From contig JBBAEN010000001.1 of the NCBI GenBank assembly GCA_041655955.1, forward strand, positions 682,001 to 746,000: a stretch of DNA of 64,000 bases. The letters run 5' to 3'. The first letter of the stretch is position 1. Every line of letters starts with the position of its first letter. The notes beneath the pieces are model-generated. The model searched no databases. It was given only the letters and a program-made list of their open reading frames with translations, and was not told the origin of the DNA. The stretch comes from Micavibrio_A sp041655955 (lineage in GTDB: Bacteria > Pseudomonadota > Alphaproteobacteria > Micavibrionales > Micavibrionaceae). Below are positions 51,969 to 61,043 of the stretch, piece after piece. Made by a program: the position numbers and the translations under genes.

Positions 51969-54900
51969 ACGCACCGACATAAAATCCATCCTTATCATCG
52001 GCGCAGGCCCCATCATTATCGGGCAGGCGTGCGAGTTCGATTATTCGGGAACGCAGGCCTGCAAAGCGTTGAAGGAGGAAGGCTACCGCGTCATCCTCGT
52101 AAACTCCAACCCCGCGACCATCATGACCGACCCGTCCATGGCGGACGCAACCTATATCGAACCGATCACGCCCGCCATCGTCGCGAAGATCCTTGAGCGC
52201 GAAAGGCCGGACGCGCTGCTCCCCACCATGGGCGGGCAGACGGCGCTCAACACCGCGCTGGCGCTGGCCGAAGACGGCACGCTGGACAGGCTCGGCGTCG
52301 AGCTTATCGGCGCGAACCGCGAAGCCATCGCCAAGGCCGAAGACCGCGATTTGTTCAAGCGCTGCATGGACGAACTCGGCCTTGAATCCGCGCGCTCGGA
52401 GCTTGCCCACACGATGGAGGAAGCCCGCGCCGCGCTCGCCGTGATCGGCCTCCCCGCCATCATCCGCCCCGCCTTCACGCTCGGCGGCACGGGCGGCGGC
52501 ATCGCCTATAACAAGGAACAATACGAAAAGATTACGCAAGAAGGGCTGGACGCCTCCCCCATCTCGCAAATCCTCGTCGAGGAATCGCTCCTCGGCTGGA
52601 AGGAATTCGAGATGGAGGTCGTGCGCGATAAAAACGACAACGCCATCATCATCTGTTCCATCGAAAATATCGATCCGATGGGCGTGCATACGGGCGATTC
52701 CATCACCGTGGCTCCCGCCTTGACGATGACCGACAAGGAATACCAGATCATGCGTAACGCTTCGATCAAGGTGCTGCGCGGCATCGGCGTGGAAACGGGC
52801 GGATCGAACGTACAATTCGCCATCCATCCCGAAACGGGCCGCATGATTGTCATTGAAATGAACCCGCGCGTGTCGCGATCCTCCGCCCTCGCCTCTAAAG
52901 CCACGGGATTCCCGATCGCGAAAATCGCGGCGAAGCTCGCGGTCGGCTATACGCTGGACGAGCTTGGGAACGATATTACGGGCGGGAAGATTCCGGCCTC
53001 GTTCGAACCGGCGATCGACTATGTCGTCGTCAAAATCCCGCGATTCAATTTCGACAAATTCAAGGGGACGGAACGCGCCCTCACGACCTCCATGAAATCC
53101 GTCGGCGAATCCATGGCGATGGGGCGAAGCTTTGAAGAGGCGATGCAAAAGGCGCTGCGCTCTCTCGAAGACGGGCTTGACGGGTTCAACGATATAAAAA
53201 TCGGCGGAGGGGACGCGCCGGATCACGACGAAACCCGCGCCGCTATTTCCAAAGCTTCGCCGCGCCGCATCCTTTACGTGGCGCAAGCCATGCGTCACGG
53301 CTTTACGGTCGATGAAATCCATGAATCCTGCAAGATCGACAAATGGTTTTTGAAACGCATCGCCGCCATCGTCGCGCAGGAAGAGGCCTTGAAAAAAGAC
53401 GGCCTGCCGGAACGCGGAGAAGACTGGTTCAGGCTTAAAAAAGCGGGCTTTTCCGATAGCCGCCTTGCAAAGCTTGCCGGCACGGCGGAAGCAAACGTCA
53501 CCGCCGCGCGCCATGCATGCGGCATAAGACCCGTTTACAAGCGCATCGACAGCTGCGCCGCCGAAATCCCCTCGGAAACGCCCTATATGTATTCCACCTA
53601 TGAAGGGAACGGCGTCACGGCGGCGGAATGCGAATCCAGCCCGGCGGAAAGCAAGAAAGTCGTCATCCTCGGCGGCGGGCCGAACCGGATAGGACAAGGG
53701 ATCGAGTTCGATTATTGCTGCGTCCATGCCTGCTACGCGCTAAAGGAAGCGGGGTATGAAACCATCATGGTCAATTGCAACCCCGAAACGGTTTCCACCG
53801 ATTACGACACGTCGGACAGGCTGTATTTCGAGCCGCTCACCGCCGAAGACGTCATCGAAATCTTGCGCACAGAACAGGCAAAAGGCACGCTCCACGGCGT
53901 TATCGTCCAGCTTGGCGGGCAAACGCCGCTCAAACTTTCCCGCCATTTGCAGCAAGCGGGCATTCCGGTTCTGGGGACGGATCCGGACGCCATCGACCTT
54001 GCCGAGGATCGCGAACGGTTCCAGAAACTCCTGCACACGCTGAAACTGCGCCAGCCGGATAACGCGCTGTGCCGCTCCGAAGAGGAAGCCGTTACCGAGG
54101 CGGAGAAGATCGGCTTCCCGCTCGTCATCCGCCCCTCTTATGTGCTGGGCGGACAGGGCATGGAAATCGTCCAGACGATGGACGAGCTTAAATCCTACAT
54201 GGCCCGCGCGATTGAAGTGTCGGGGAGCAACCCCGTCCTTCTCGACCGCTATCTGAAAGGCGCGATGGAAATCGATGTCGATGCGCTGGCCGACGGCAAG
54301 GACGTCTATATCGCGGGCATCATGGAACATATCGAGGAGGCCGGAATCCATTCGGGCGATAGCGCCTGCGTCCTGCCGCCCCACTCGCTGCCCTTCAAGA
54401 CCGTCCGGGAGCTGGAATCGCAAACCGTGAAACTGGCCAGGGCGCTGAAGGTCAGGGGCCTGATGAATGTCCAGTACGCCCTGAAACGCAACAAGGAAAC
54501 GGGCGAATATGATATCTTCATCCTCGAAGTAAACCCCCGCGCCTCGCGCACCGTCCCCTTCGTCGCAAAGGCGACGGGCGTTCCGGTCGCCAAAATCGCG
54601 GCGCGGATCATGGCGGGCGAGCCTTTATCGGACTTTTCCTCCCTGCTGGCCGGGATGCCGATGGATCATACCGCCGTCAAGGCGCCCGTCTTCCCCTTCA
54701 ACCGCTTCCCCGGCACGGATGTCCTGCTCGGCCCCGAAATGAAATCGACGGGCGAAGTCATGGGTATCGACCGCGACATGGCGCAGGCCTTCGCCAAGGC
54801 GCAGCTCGCGGCGGGCATGAATCTTCCAACGCAAGGAAAGGTCTTCCTGTCTGTCAAGAACAGCGATAAGGAAGCGCTCGTCCCCATCGCGAAGGAGCTT

Positions 54901-55257
54901 GCCGAACTGGGCTTTTCCATCATCGCCACGGGCGGAACGGCGGCCCATCTGAAAGAAGCGGGGCTTTGCGTCACGCGCATCAATAAGGTGATGGAAGGCC
55001 AGCCGCATATCGGCGATGCCATCATCAACGGCGATATCGACCTTATGATCAATACAACAGCCAAGGGTACGCAGGCTTTATCCGACGCGCATAATACGCG
55101 CCGCCTTGCGCTCGCCCATAAAATCCCCTTCTACACGCTTCTTACGGCGGCCCGCGCGGGGGTTCAGGCGATAAGGGCGATGAAGCACAAGGAGATGGGC
55201 GTAAAGCCCATACAGGCGTATTTTTCCGCCAAGGAAAACATGGAAGCCGCAGAATAA
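51961..55257 (+). CDS. carB: Carbamoyl phosphate synthase large subunit
   Basis: CarB uses ammonia from CarA, bicarbonate and two ATP to make carbamoyl phosphate. The 1098 residues contain two ATP-grasp halves with SILIIGAGPIIIGQACEFDY and VVILGGGPNRIGQGIEFDY at their starts, the VEMNPRVSRSSALASKATG and EVNPRASRTVPFVAKATG signatures, and the C-terminal allosteric domain. Length and motifs are normal. Confidence 0.98.
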   Translation: MPKRTDIKSILIIGAGPIIIGQACEFDYSGTQACKALKEEGYRVILVNSNPATIMTDPSMADATYIEPITPAIVAKILERERPDALLPTMGGQTALNTALALAEDGTLDRLGVELIGANREAIAKAEDRDLFKRCMDELGLESARSELAHTMEEARAALAVIGLPAIIRPAFTLGGTGGGIAYNKEQYEKITQEGLDASPISQILVEESLLGWKEFEMEVVRDKNDNAIIICSIENIDPMGVHTGDSITVAPALTMTDKEYQIMRNASIKVLRGIGVETGGSNVQFAIHPETGRMIVIEMNPRVSRSSALASKATGFPIAKIAAKLAVGYTLDELGNDITGGKIPASFEPAIDYVVVKIPRFNFDKFKGTERALTTSMKSVGESMAMGRSFEEAMQKALRSLEDGLDGFNDIKIGGGDAPDHDETRAAISKASPRRILYVAQAMRHGFTVDEIHESCKIDKWFLKRIAAIVAQEEALKKDGLPERGEDWFRLKKAGFSDSRLAKLAGTAEANVTAARHACGIRPVYKRIDSCAAEIPSETPYMYSTYEGNGVTAAECESSPAESKKVVILGGGPNRIGQGIEFDYCCVHACYALKEAGYETIMVNCNPETVSTDYDTSDRLYFEPLTAEDVIEILRTEQAKGTLHGVIVQLGGQTPLKLSRHLQQAGIPVLGTDPDAIDLAEDRERFQKLLHTLKLRQPDNALCRSEEEAVTEAEKIGFPLVIRPSYVLGGQGMEIVQTMDELKSYMARAIEVSGSNPVLLDRYLKGAMEIDVDALADGKDVYIAGIMEHIEEAGIHSGDSACVLPPHSLPFKTVRELESQTVKLARALKVRGLMNVQYALKRNKETGEYDIFILEVNPRASRTVPFVAKATGVPVAKIAARIMAGEPLSDFSSLLAGMPMDHTAVKAPVFPFNRFPGTDVLLGPEMKSTGEVMGIDRDMAQAFAKAQLAAGMNLPTQGKVFLSVKNSDKEALVPIAKELAELGFSIIATGGTAAHLKEAGLCVTRINKVMEGQPHIGDAIINGDIDLMINTTAKGTQALSDAHNTRRLALAHKIPFYTLLTAARAGVQAIRAMKHKEMGVKPIQAYFSAKENMEAAE

Positions 55258-55368
55258 AGCCGTTCCAGCGAGTAATCGCTGGCTATAGCGCGCTGGAACC
55301 ATTATTCTGTGCGGGCGTTAGCCACTGTATAAATTAAGACTTATATATCCATGAAGGAGAACCAAATC

Positions 55369-55731
55369 ATGAAAAAACTTATGCTTGGACTGGGAGCTGC
55401 CGCCATTGCCCTGACGGTATCGACGATAGCGGAAGCCCGCGAAGTCAAAGAAATTGTCGGCTATGTCAAGACCGAAACCGTCGTGAACGAGCGCGACGCC
55501 CTTTTCAACGAAATGGACATTAACGGCGACGGCGTTGTCGATTTTAAGGAATTTCAGCGCGCATCCCGCTTTGACAATAAATACGCCATGTTCAAAATGA
55601 ACGATACGAACAATGACGATCTTTTGAGCCTCGAAGAATTCCGCGCCTTCAGCAAGCACGGCCCGGCCCGCGTATCGCATGAAGGAAAATACGGGACGCA
55701 TTCCAACATTAACAACCGCCCGATTCAGTAA
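55369..55731 (+). CDS. Small secreted EF-hand protein
   Basis: The ATG at 55369 follows AAGGAGA at good spacing and gives a signal peptide (MKKLMLGLGAAAIALTVSTI, cut after AEAR). Two EF-hand loops follow: DINGDGVVDFKEF and DTNNDDLLSLEEF. The length is 120 residues. It resembles the larger EF-hand protein at 15090-15755 in overall plan. It is probably periplasmic and calcium-binding. Confidence 0.88.
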   Translation: MKKLMLGLGAAAIALTVSTIAEAREVKEIVGYVKTETVVNERDALFNEMDINGDGVVDFKEFQRASRFDNKYAMFKMNDTNNDDLLSLEEFRAFSKHGPARVSHEGKYGTHSNINNRPIQ

Positions 55732-55824
55732 CCGCACAACCGGCAAAACGCTGTTTTCCGCGCGGGAAGCAGCGTTTGCCGCCCTTGACTGTCAGGCCTT
55801 ACTGGAATAGGCTCCTGAAAAGTT

Positions 55825-55850
55825 AATCCGCCCTTTTCCGGGGCGGATTT
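55825..55850 (+). terminator. Rho-independent terminator
   Basis: A 9-bp stem AATCCGCCC/GGGCGGATT has a 7-nt loop, followed by TGCGTTTT. It closes the EF-hand gene ahead of greA. Confidence 0.7.
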
Positions 55851-55898
55851 GCGTTTTAAGAGTGATACAGCTTTTGAAGGAAGTGAGAGAAGAATACG

Positions 55899-56375
55899 AT
55901 GGATAAGGTTCCTATTACCCGCGGCGGTCTTGCGGCACTCGAACAGGAATTGCGCGAACGCATCCAGAAAAACCGCCCCGAAATCATCGAGGCGATTGCC
56001 GAGGCGCGCGCCCACGGGGATTTGTCCGAGAACGCCGAATATAGCGCCGCCAAGGAGAAGCAAAGCTTCAATGAAGGCCGTATCAAGGAGCTGGAATCCG
56101 TCATCGGCGCCGCCGAGATCATCGATCCCTCGCAATTCAAGGGCCAGAAGACCGTCAAATTCGGCGCCAACGTCATTATCATCGACGAAAATACGGACGA
56201 GGAACGCAAGTTCCAGATCGTCGGCGAATATGAATCCAATGCCGAACAGGGGCGCATCTCCATCACCTCCCCCATCGCCCGCGCCCTTATCGGCAAGAGC
56301 GAAGGCGATTCCGTCACCGTCAACAGCCCCAAAGGCGCGGCCTCCTATGAAATTGCCGCGGTGGCTTTCGAATAA
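55899..56375 (+). CDS. greA: Transcription elongation factor GreA
   Basis: GreA rescues backtracked RNA polymerase by stimulating RNA cleavage. The 158 residues are standard: the N-terminal coiled coil with ITRGGLAALEQELRERIQKN and HGDLSENAEYSAAKEKQSF (the Asp-Glu tip), then the FKBP-like domain. It follows carB, with only the EF-hand gene between, in an order common in alphaproteobacteria. Confidence 0.97.
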   Translation: MDKVPITRGGLAALEQELRERIQKNRPEIIEAIAEARAHGDLSENAEYSAAKEKQSFNEGRIKELESVIGAAEIIDPSQFKGQKTVKFGANVIIIDENTDEERKFQIVGEYESNAEQGRISITSPIARALIGKSEGDSVTVNSPKGAASYEIAAVAFE

Positions 56376-56402
56376 ATCCATTCCGGCGCGGGGTAAGATG
56401 GC

Positions 56403-56930
56403 ATGGCACAGGAAATAGAACACCGCTTCCTCCTCCCCGCCCTGCCCGCGCTGGACGTTCCCGCCCTGCCGATCGTGCAAGGCTACCTTTCAAGCCATCC
56501 TGAAAAAACCGTCCGCATCCGCCGCGCCGGCGATAAAGCGTGGCTTACCGTCAAAGGCCCCAAGGCCAACGGCGCGGGCGATGAATTTGAATATGCAATC
56601 CCCTTGGACGACGCTTTGCGGATGCTTGGGCTGTGCGGCGAAGAAAACACGCTTTCCAAGGATCGTTATGTCTGGAAAAACCCGGATGACGGCCATATCT
56701 GGGAAATAGACAATTTCACAGGCCGCCATGCGGGGCTGGTTATCGCGGAGCTGGAACTCCCCGCGCAGGGAACGCCCTATAAAAAACCGGCATGGATTGA
56801 AACAGGCGTCGATATTACGGACGATTTCCGTTTCGCCAATGCCGCCCTGCCCGCCTTAGGCCGCGCCTTGGTGCTGGACATGGTGAGGGAAGTATTGGAA
56901 AAAACCGCCGCCGCCCCGCGGGCCTGTTAA
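56403..56930 (+). CDS. CYTH domain protein
   Basis: This protein of 175 residues starts with the CYTH signature EIEHRFLL and has VRIRRAGDKAWLTVKGPKAN, then EFEYAIPLDDALRML. CYTH proteins bind triphosphates with metal ions; bacterial members include triphosphatases and adenylyl cyclases. It follows greA by 27 bp and is probably in its operon. Substrate unknown. Confidence 0.9.
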   Translation: MAQEIEHRFLLPALPALDVPALPIVQGYLSSHPEKTVRIRRAGDKAWLTVKGPKANGAGDEFEYAIPLDDALRMLGLCGEENTLSKDRYVWKNPDDGHIWEIDNFTGRHAGLVIAELELPAQGTPYKKPAWIETGVDITDDFRFANAALPALGRALVLDMVREVLEKTAAAPRAC

Positions 56931-56990
56931 GTCCGGCAAACCCCAAGCCCCAGGCCCGCTAACCACAGCCGGCCTAAAGAAAACCATCAA

Positions 56991-57066
56991 CGAAAAACTG
57001 CCCCAAAAACCCCGCCAAAGAAAAACTGCCACAGGAAAACTGCCAAAGAAAAAGTGCCAAAGAGAA
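56991..57066. repeat. Degenerate tandem repeat of about 15 bp
   Basis: Four to five variants of GAAAAACTGCCAAA follow one another past the CYTH gene, with varying length (13-28 bp). They are not coding in any frame that looks real. Confidence 0.7.
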
Positions 57067-57155
57067 ACCGCGCATGCCGAAAACATACGCGGCTTTTATC
57101 CGTTCCACTTTTATCTATTCCGCGGCCCTCGCTCCTGCCGCTTCGCCCCGCCCCG

Positions 57156-57632
57156 TCAGGCGACGTCGATCGGCACGCCCGGCTCTTCCTTCGCGGTGCG
57201 GACGAGCGGCATGGTCTTGACCGACGTGACGTTCGGGGCCGAAGTCAGGTTTTCGGTCAGGAATTTCTGATAGCTGTCCCAGTCCTTCGCAACGATGCGC
57301 AAAAGATAGTCCACCTCGCCGGACAGCATGTGGCATTCGCGCACCACGTCCCACGCGCGGCATGTGTCCTCGAACGCTTTCAAGTCCGTTTCCGATTGCG
57401 ACGTCAGGCGCACCAGCGCAAAGACCGTGATGCCATAGCCCATGCTTTGCGGCTCGATCCGCGCGAAATAGCCTTTGATAAAGCCTGAATCTTCAAGGGA
57501 GCGGACACGGCGCAAACAGGGCGGCGCCGAAATACCGGCGCGCTTCGCCAGCTCCACATTGGTGATTCGCCCGTCTTCTTGAAGATCTTTCAGGATTTTG
57601 CGGTCTATCTTGTCGAGCTTGATTCTGGCCAT
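57156..57632 (-). CDS. Lrp/AsnC family transcriptional regulator
   Basis: This protein of 158 residues has the Lrp-type N-terminal helix-turn-helix (KILKDLQEDGRITNVELAKR, then AGISAPPCLRRVRSLEDSG) and the C-terminal RAM domain with CHMLSGEVDYLLRIVAKDWD. It probably senses an amino acid and controls metabolism genes. It is divergent from the ELM1-like gene. Confidence 0.93.
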   Translation of the reverse strand: MARIKLDKIDRKILKDLQEDGRITNVELAKRAGISAPPCLRRVRSLEDSGFIKGYFARIEPQSMGYGITVFALVRLTSQSETDLKAFEDTCRAWDVVRECHMLSGEVDYLLRIVAKDWDSYQKFLTENLTSAPNVTSVKTMPLVRTAKEEPGVPIDVA

Positions 57633-57763
57633 TTCGTCTTTTCTTATAATAAAAACACAAGAACATAATATTATGTTCTGTGCGCACGCAGCATGTTGAT
57701 ATAAAGTTACGGGAGTGTAATTACAAGTGGTTTGTTCGAGCGCGCCAAGATATTAATTTCCCC

Positions 57764-58711
57764 ATGAGTGTCAACCCGAAAACATTGCAATGCTGGATTG
57801 TGACCGAAGGCATGGCCGGAACGGAAAACCAGTGCCTCGGCGTCGCCGAAGCGCTCGGCGTACAGCCATGCATCCACCGCACCTCGCTGCGCCAGCCATG
57901 GAAAATTTTATCCCCCTATATCGGCCTAGAGCGCAGCATCACCTTCCTGCCGGCATTCGAGGCGCCATGGCCCGATCTGGTCATCGCGTCGGGCCGCAAG
58001 AGCATCGCCGCCTCGCGCTATATCAAGCGCGCCAGCAAGGACAAAAGCTTTACGGTGCAAATCCAGGATCCGCGCATCAACCCGAAATATTTCGACCTCG
58101 TCGCCGTACCGGAACACGACCCCGCGCGCGGCGAAAACGTCATCGTGACCACAGCCGCGCCAAACCGCATCACGGATTTGAACCTCGCCCGCGCGCGCAA
58201 TGATTTCGCGCCCCTTTTCGCCATGATGCCCTCCCCGCATATCGCGGTTCTGCTCGGCGGTAATTCCCGCACCCATACGATGAGCCCCTTCGGCATGCAG
58301 CGGCTCGGCGCGCAGCTCGCGAACCTCGGCGGGAGCCTTATCATCACCGCCTCGCGCCGGACGACGGAAGAACAGAAAAACGCCTTCCTGCGCGGGCTTG
58401 GCGGGCGGGCGCATTGGTATTGGGACGGCACGGGCGCGAACCCCTATATGGGGATGCTCGCATGGGCGGATTATATTCTCGTGACGGCGGACAGCGTTTC
58501 CATGCTTTCGGACGCCGCGACGACCGGAAAGCCGGTTTACATGATCCCGATGGATGGAAATTCCAGCCGTTTCGATAAATTCCACGCAAATATGATCGGA
58601 AAAGGCATCGTCCGCCCGTTTGAAGGCACGCTGGAACACTGGTCTTACGAAGCTTTGCGGGATTCCGCCCGCATCGCCGCAGAAATACTGCGCCTTATGG
58701 CTTTGCGTTAA
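57764..58711 (+). CDS. ELM1-like protein (DUF1022 family)
   Basis: The start at 57764 opens on MSVNPKTLQCWIVTEGMAGT and then ENQCLGVAEALG, the family N-terminus. The length is 315 residues. The fold is glycosyltransferase-like (VIASGRKSIAASRYIKRAS, then HIAVLLGGNSRTHTMS and ADSVSMLSDAATTGKPVYM). The plant relative ELM1 promotes mitochondrial fission; the bacterial role is not settled. It is most common in alphaproteobacteria. Confidence 0.88.
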   Translation: MSVNPKTLQCWIVTEGMAGTENQCLGVAEALGVQPCIHRTSLRQPWKILSPYIGLERSITFLPAFEAPWPDLVIASGRKSIAASRYIKRASKDKSFTVQIQDPRINPKYFDLVAVPEHDPARGENVIVTTAAPNRITDLNLARARNDFAPLFAMMPSPHIAVLLGGNSRTHTMSPFGMQRLGAQLANLGGSLIITASRRTTEEQKNAFLRGLGGRAHWYWDGTGANPYMGMLAWADYILVTADSVSMLSDAATTGKPVYMIPMDGNSSRFDKFHANMIGKGIVRPFEGTLEHWSYEALRDSARIAAEILRLMALR

Positions 58712-58815
58712 TCCCGTAAAAGGGGCCGGTTTTACTGGGGATTGAGGGCGACAAAGCCCTTTACCCGCAAGAATCCGGCCTATATGTATGGGGAAACAGT
58801 ATAAGGCGATTAGAT

Positions 58816-59826
58816 ATGGCGGAAACGCAGCACACAAAAATCCTCATTATCGGTTCCGGCCCCGCCGGATTTACGGCGGCGATCTATGCCGCCCGCGCGA
58901 ATTTGAAACCGGTGCAGGTTCTGGGCCTCGAACCGGGCGGGCAGCTGACCATCACCACCGATGTCGAAAACTATCCGGGCTTTGCAGATGCCATTCAAGG
59001 GCCGTGGCTTATGGAACAGATGCAGGCGCAGGCCGAACATGTCGGCACCGAAATGATCTATGACCTCGTCACCGGCCTCGATCTGGATAAACGCCCCTTT
59101 ACGGCGACGCTGGATTCAGGCGCGAAAATCACCGCCGACACGATTGTCCTGTGTACAGGCGCAAAGGCCCGCTGGCTCGGCCTCGAAAGCGAGAAAGAAT
59201 TCCGCAATATGGGCGTTTCCGCCTGCGCCACCTGCGACGGGTTTTTCTTTAAAGGCAAGAATGTCGCCGTTGTCGGCGGCGGCAATTCCGCCGTGGAAGA
59301 AGCCATCTTTTTGTCCAATATCTGCGCGAAAGTAACGCTCGTCCACCGCCGCGATTCACTGCGCGCGGAAAAGATCGCGCAAGACAGGCTCTTCGCAAAA
59401 GACAATGTCGAGGTCATCTGGAACGCACAGGTCGAAGAGGTCAAAGGCATCCGCGCGGGCGAAGCCGAAGGCGACACGTTGCCGGGCGTAACGGGCCTCC
59501 TTCTCAAAGACACGCAAACCGGCGAAATAAAAGAGCTTGCCGTTGACGGCATGTTCGTTGCGATCGGCCACGATCCGGCAAGCGAACTTGTGAAAGGCAA
59601 GCTTGAGCTGGATGCGGAAGGCTATGTCATCACCGCGCCGGATTCAACGGCGGCAAGCATTCCCGGCATTTATGCGGCGGGCGACGTCAAGGACAAAACC
59701 TACCGCCAGGCCGTCACGGCGGCGGGCATGGGCTGCATGGCGGCGCTTGAAGCGGAGAAATTCCTTGCCGCCATGGAAGCCGGCACAACCGCACAACCCA
59801 AAGCCGTGTCAGAGGCCGCAGAATAA
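58816..59826 (+). CDS. trxB: Thioredoxin reductase
   Basis: TrxB passes electrons from NADPH through FAD to thioredoxin. The 336 residues have the FAD site IIGSGPAGFTAAIYAARANL, the redox-active CATC (GVSACATCDGFFF), the NADPH site VVGGGNSAVEEA and the C-terminal ATGD-like GIYAAGDVKDKTYRQAVTAA. It overlaps the LysR gene by one base. Confidence 0.97.
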   Translation: MAETQHTKILIIGSGPAGFTAAIYAARANLKPVQVLGLEPGGQLTITTDVENYPGFADAIQGPWLMEQMQAQAEHVGTEMIYDLVTGLDLDKRPFTATLDSGAKITADTIVLCTGAKARWLGLESEKEFRNMGVSACATCDGFFFKGKNVAVVGGGNSAVEEAIFLSNICAKVTLVHRRDSLRAEKIAQDRLFAKDNVEVIWNAQVEEVKGIRAGEAEGDTLPGVTGLLLKDTQTGEIKELAVDGMFVAIGHDPASELVKGKLELDAEGYVITAPDSTAASIPGIYAAGDVKDKTYRQAVTAAGMGCMAALEAEKFLAAMEAGTTAQPKAVSEAAE

Positions 59827-60722
59827 TGATGGACTGGGACAAGCTGCGCATATTCCACGCCGTCGCGGAAGCAGGAAGCTTCACCCATGCGGGCGAAACG
59901 CTCGGCCTGTCGCAATCCGCCGTCAGCCGCCAGATCAGCACGCTTGAAGAAAGCATCGGCATTACGCTTTTCCACCGCCACGCGCGCGGCCTCATCCTGA
60001 CCGAGGAGGGAGAGATTTTACATCACGCGGCAGGCGATATTTTCGGCAAGCTCGCCATGATCGAGGGGCAGCTTGCGGATTCGCGCCAGCTCCCCGAAGG
60101 CCCCTTGCGCATCACCGTTGCAGGCTTTATCGGCACGACATGGCTGGCCCCCAAACTTGCGAGGCTGGGCGAAGACCATCCCGACATCCACCTGACGATG
60201 CTTTTGGACGATCGCGTCCTCAATCTCGGCATGCGCGAAGCCGATGCCGCCATCCGGCTTTATAAACCGGAACAGCCCGACCTCATCCAGCGCCAGCTTG
60301 CGACCTTGAATTTTTGCATCTGCGCTTCGAAATCATACCTGAAGGCGCGCGGCACGCCGAAATCCGTCAAGGATCTTAAAAACCATACGCTGATCGGCTA
60401 TCCCGAAAACGTCCCCTCTCCCTTTTCCGACCCGAACTGGCTTTTCCGCGCCGCCGATGTCGATACGGAAGGAACGGCAACCAAAACCATCATGCTCAAC
60501 TCCATGACCGGTATTTACGAGGCCGTCCGCACCGGCGCCGGCATAGCCGTCCTGCCGCATTATATGCTGGGGCAGGATAAAGAGATTACGCAGATCCTCC
60601 CTGATATCGCGCGGCCCCCCGTCGATATGTATTTCGTTTATCCCGAAGAACGCCGCAATTCCAAGCGGATAGGAATTTTCAAGGAATTCCTGCTGAATCT
60701 GGTCGAGGAAACGGACTTTTAG
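59826..60722 (+). CDS. LysR family transcriptional regulator
   Basis: The ATG overlaps the trxB stop by one base. The N-terminal helix-turn-helix (FHAVAEAGSFTHAGETLGLS, then QSAVSRQISTLEESIG) and the substrate-binding domain give 298 residues. A LysR gene directly after trxB is a common arrangement in alphaproteobacteria. Target and inducer are not visible. Confidence 0.93.
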   Translation: MMDWDKLRIFHAVAEAGSFTHAGETLGLSQSAVSRQISTLEESIGITLFHRHARGLILTEEGEILHHAAGDIFGKLAMIEGQLADSRQLPEGPLRITVAGFIGTTWLAPKLARLGEDHPDIHLTMLLDDRVLNLGMREADAAIRLYKPEQPDLIQRQLATLNFCICASKSYLKARGTPKSVKDLKNHTLIGYPENVPSPFSDPNWLFRAADVDTEGTATKTIMLNSMTGIYEAVRTGAGIAVLPHYMLGQDKEITQILPDIARPPVDMYFVYPEERRNSKRIGIFKEFLLNLVEETDF

Positions 60723-60766
60723 ACATCAGTAATATGAAAATAAACAGGGCCTCTTCTATTTAAGGC

Positions 60767-60796
60767 TGGACACAAGCCCTTTAAATCCTTTATAAA
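60767..60796 (+). promoter_or_regulatory. Promoter of the candidate sRNA
   Basis: The -35 box TGGACA (60767-60772) and -10 box TATAAA (60791-60796) each differ by one base from the sigma-70 consensus and are separated by 18 bp. The start of transcription is expected near 60803. Confidence 0.7.
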
Positions 60797-60802
60797 CTTT
60801 GG

Positions 60803-60898
60803 CAACGGCGCTTGCGCCGCCGGGGTGCTTGGCATCCCACGTCTCCCAGACGTGAAACCTCCCTGTTCAACTCGCCGGGCCTTGGGCCCGGTTTTTTT
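60803..60898 (+). ncRNA. Candidate regulatory small RNA, about 95 nt
   Basis: From a good promoter the transcript would fold into a row of small hairpins: CGGCG-CTTG-CGCCG (60806-60819), GGGGTGC-TTG-GCATCCC (60822-60838), ACGTCT-CCC-AGACGT (60839-60853), then a single-stranded segment containing CCTCCC (60858-60863), and a terminator CCGGGCC-TTG-GGCCCGG followed by seven T (60875-60898). CCTCCC in a loop or open stretch can pair with Shine-Dalgarno sites, as in known alphaproteobacterial sRNAs. No coding frame is present. No Rfam family is claimed. Confidence 0.7.
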
Positions 60899-61043
60899 GT
60901 GCCGGAAACGCCGCCGGTTCATGCTAGGCTGACTGGCCGCGTCACTGGCCGCTTTGCCGCGGCGCGTCACAGGCTTTCCTTGGCGGCGCCCCCTTTCAGG
61001 GGGTATAATAAATCTTGTAAAAACAATATCTTCGGGTTGTCCT

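Noticed and set aside
51937..53727. Minus-strand 596-codon frame opposite carB
   Set aside because: carB is unambiguous; the opposite frame is open only because GC-rich codons avoid stops on the reverse strand.
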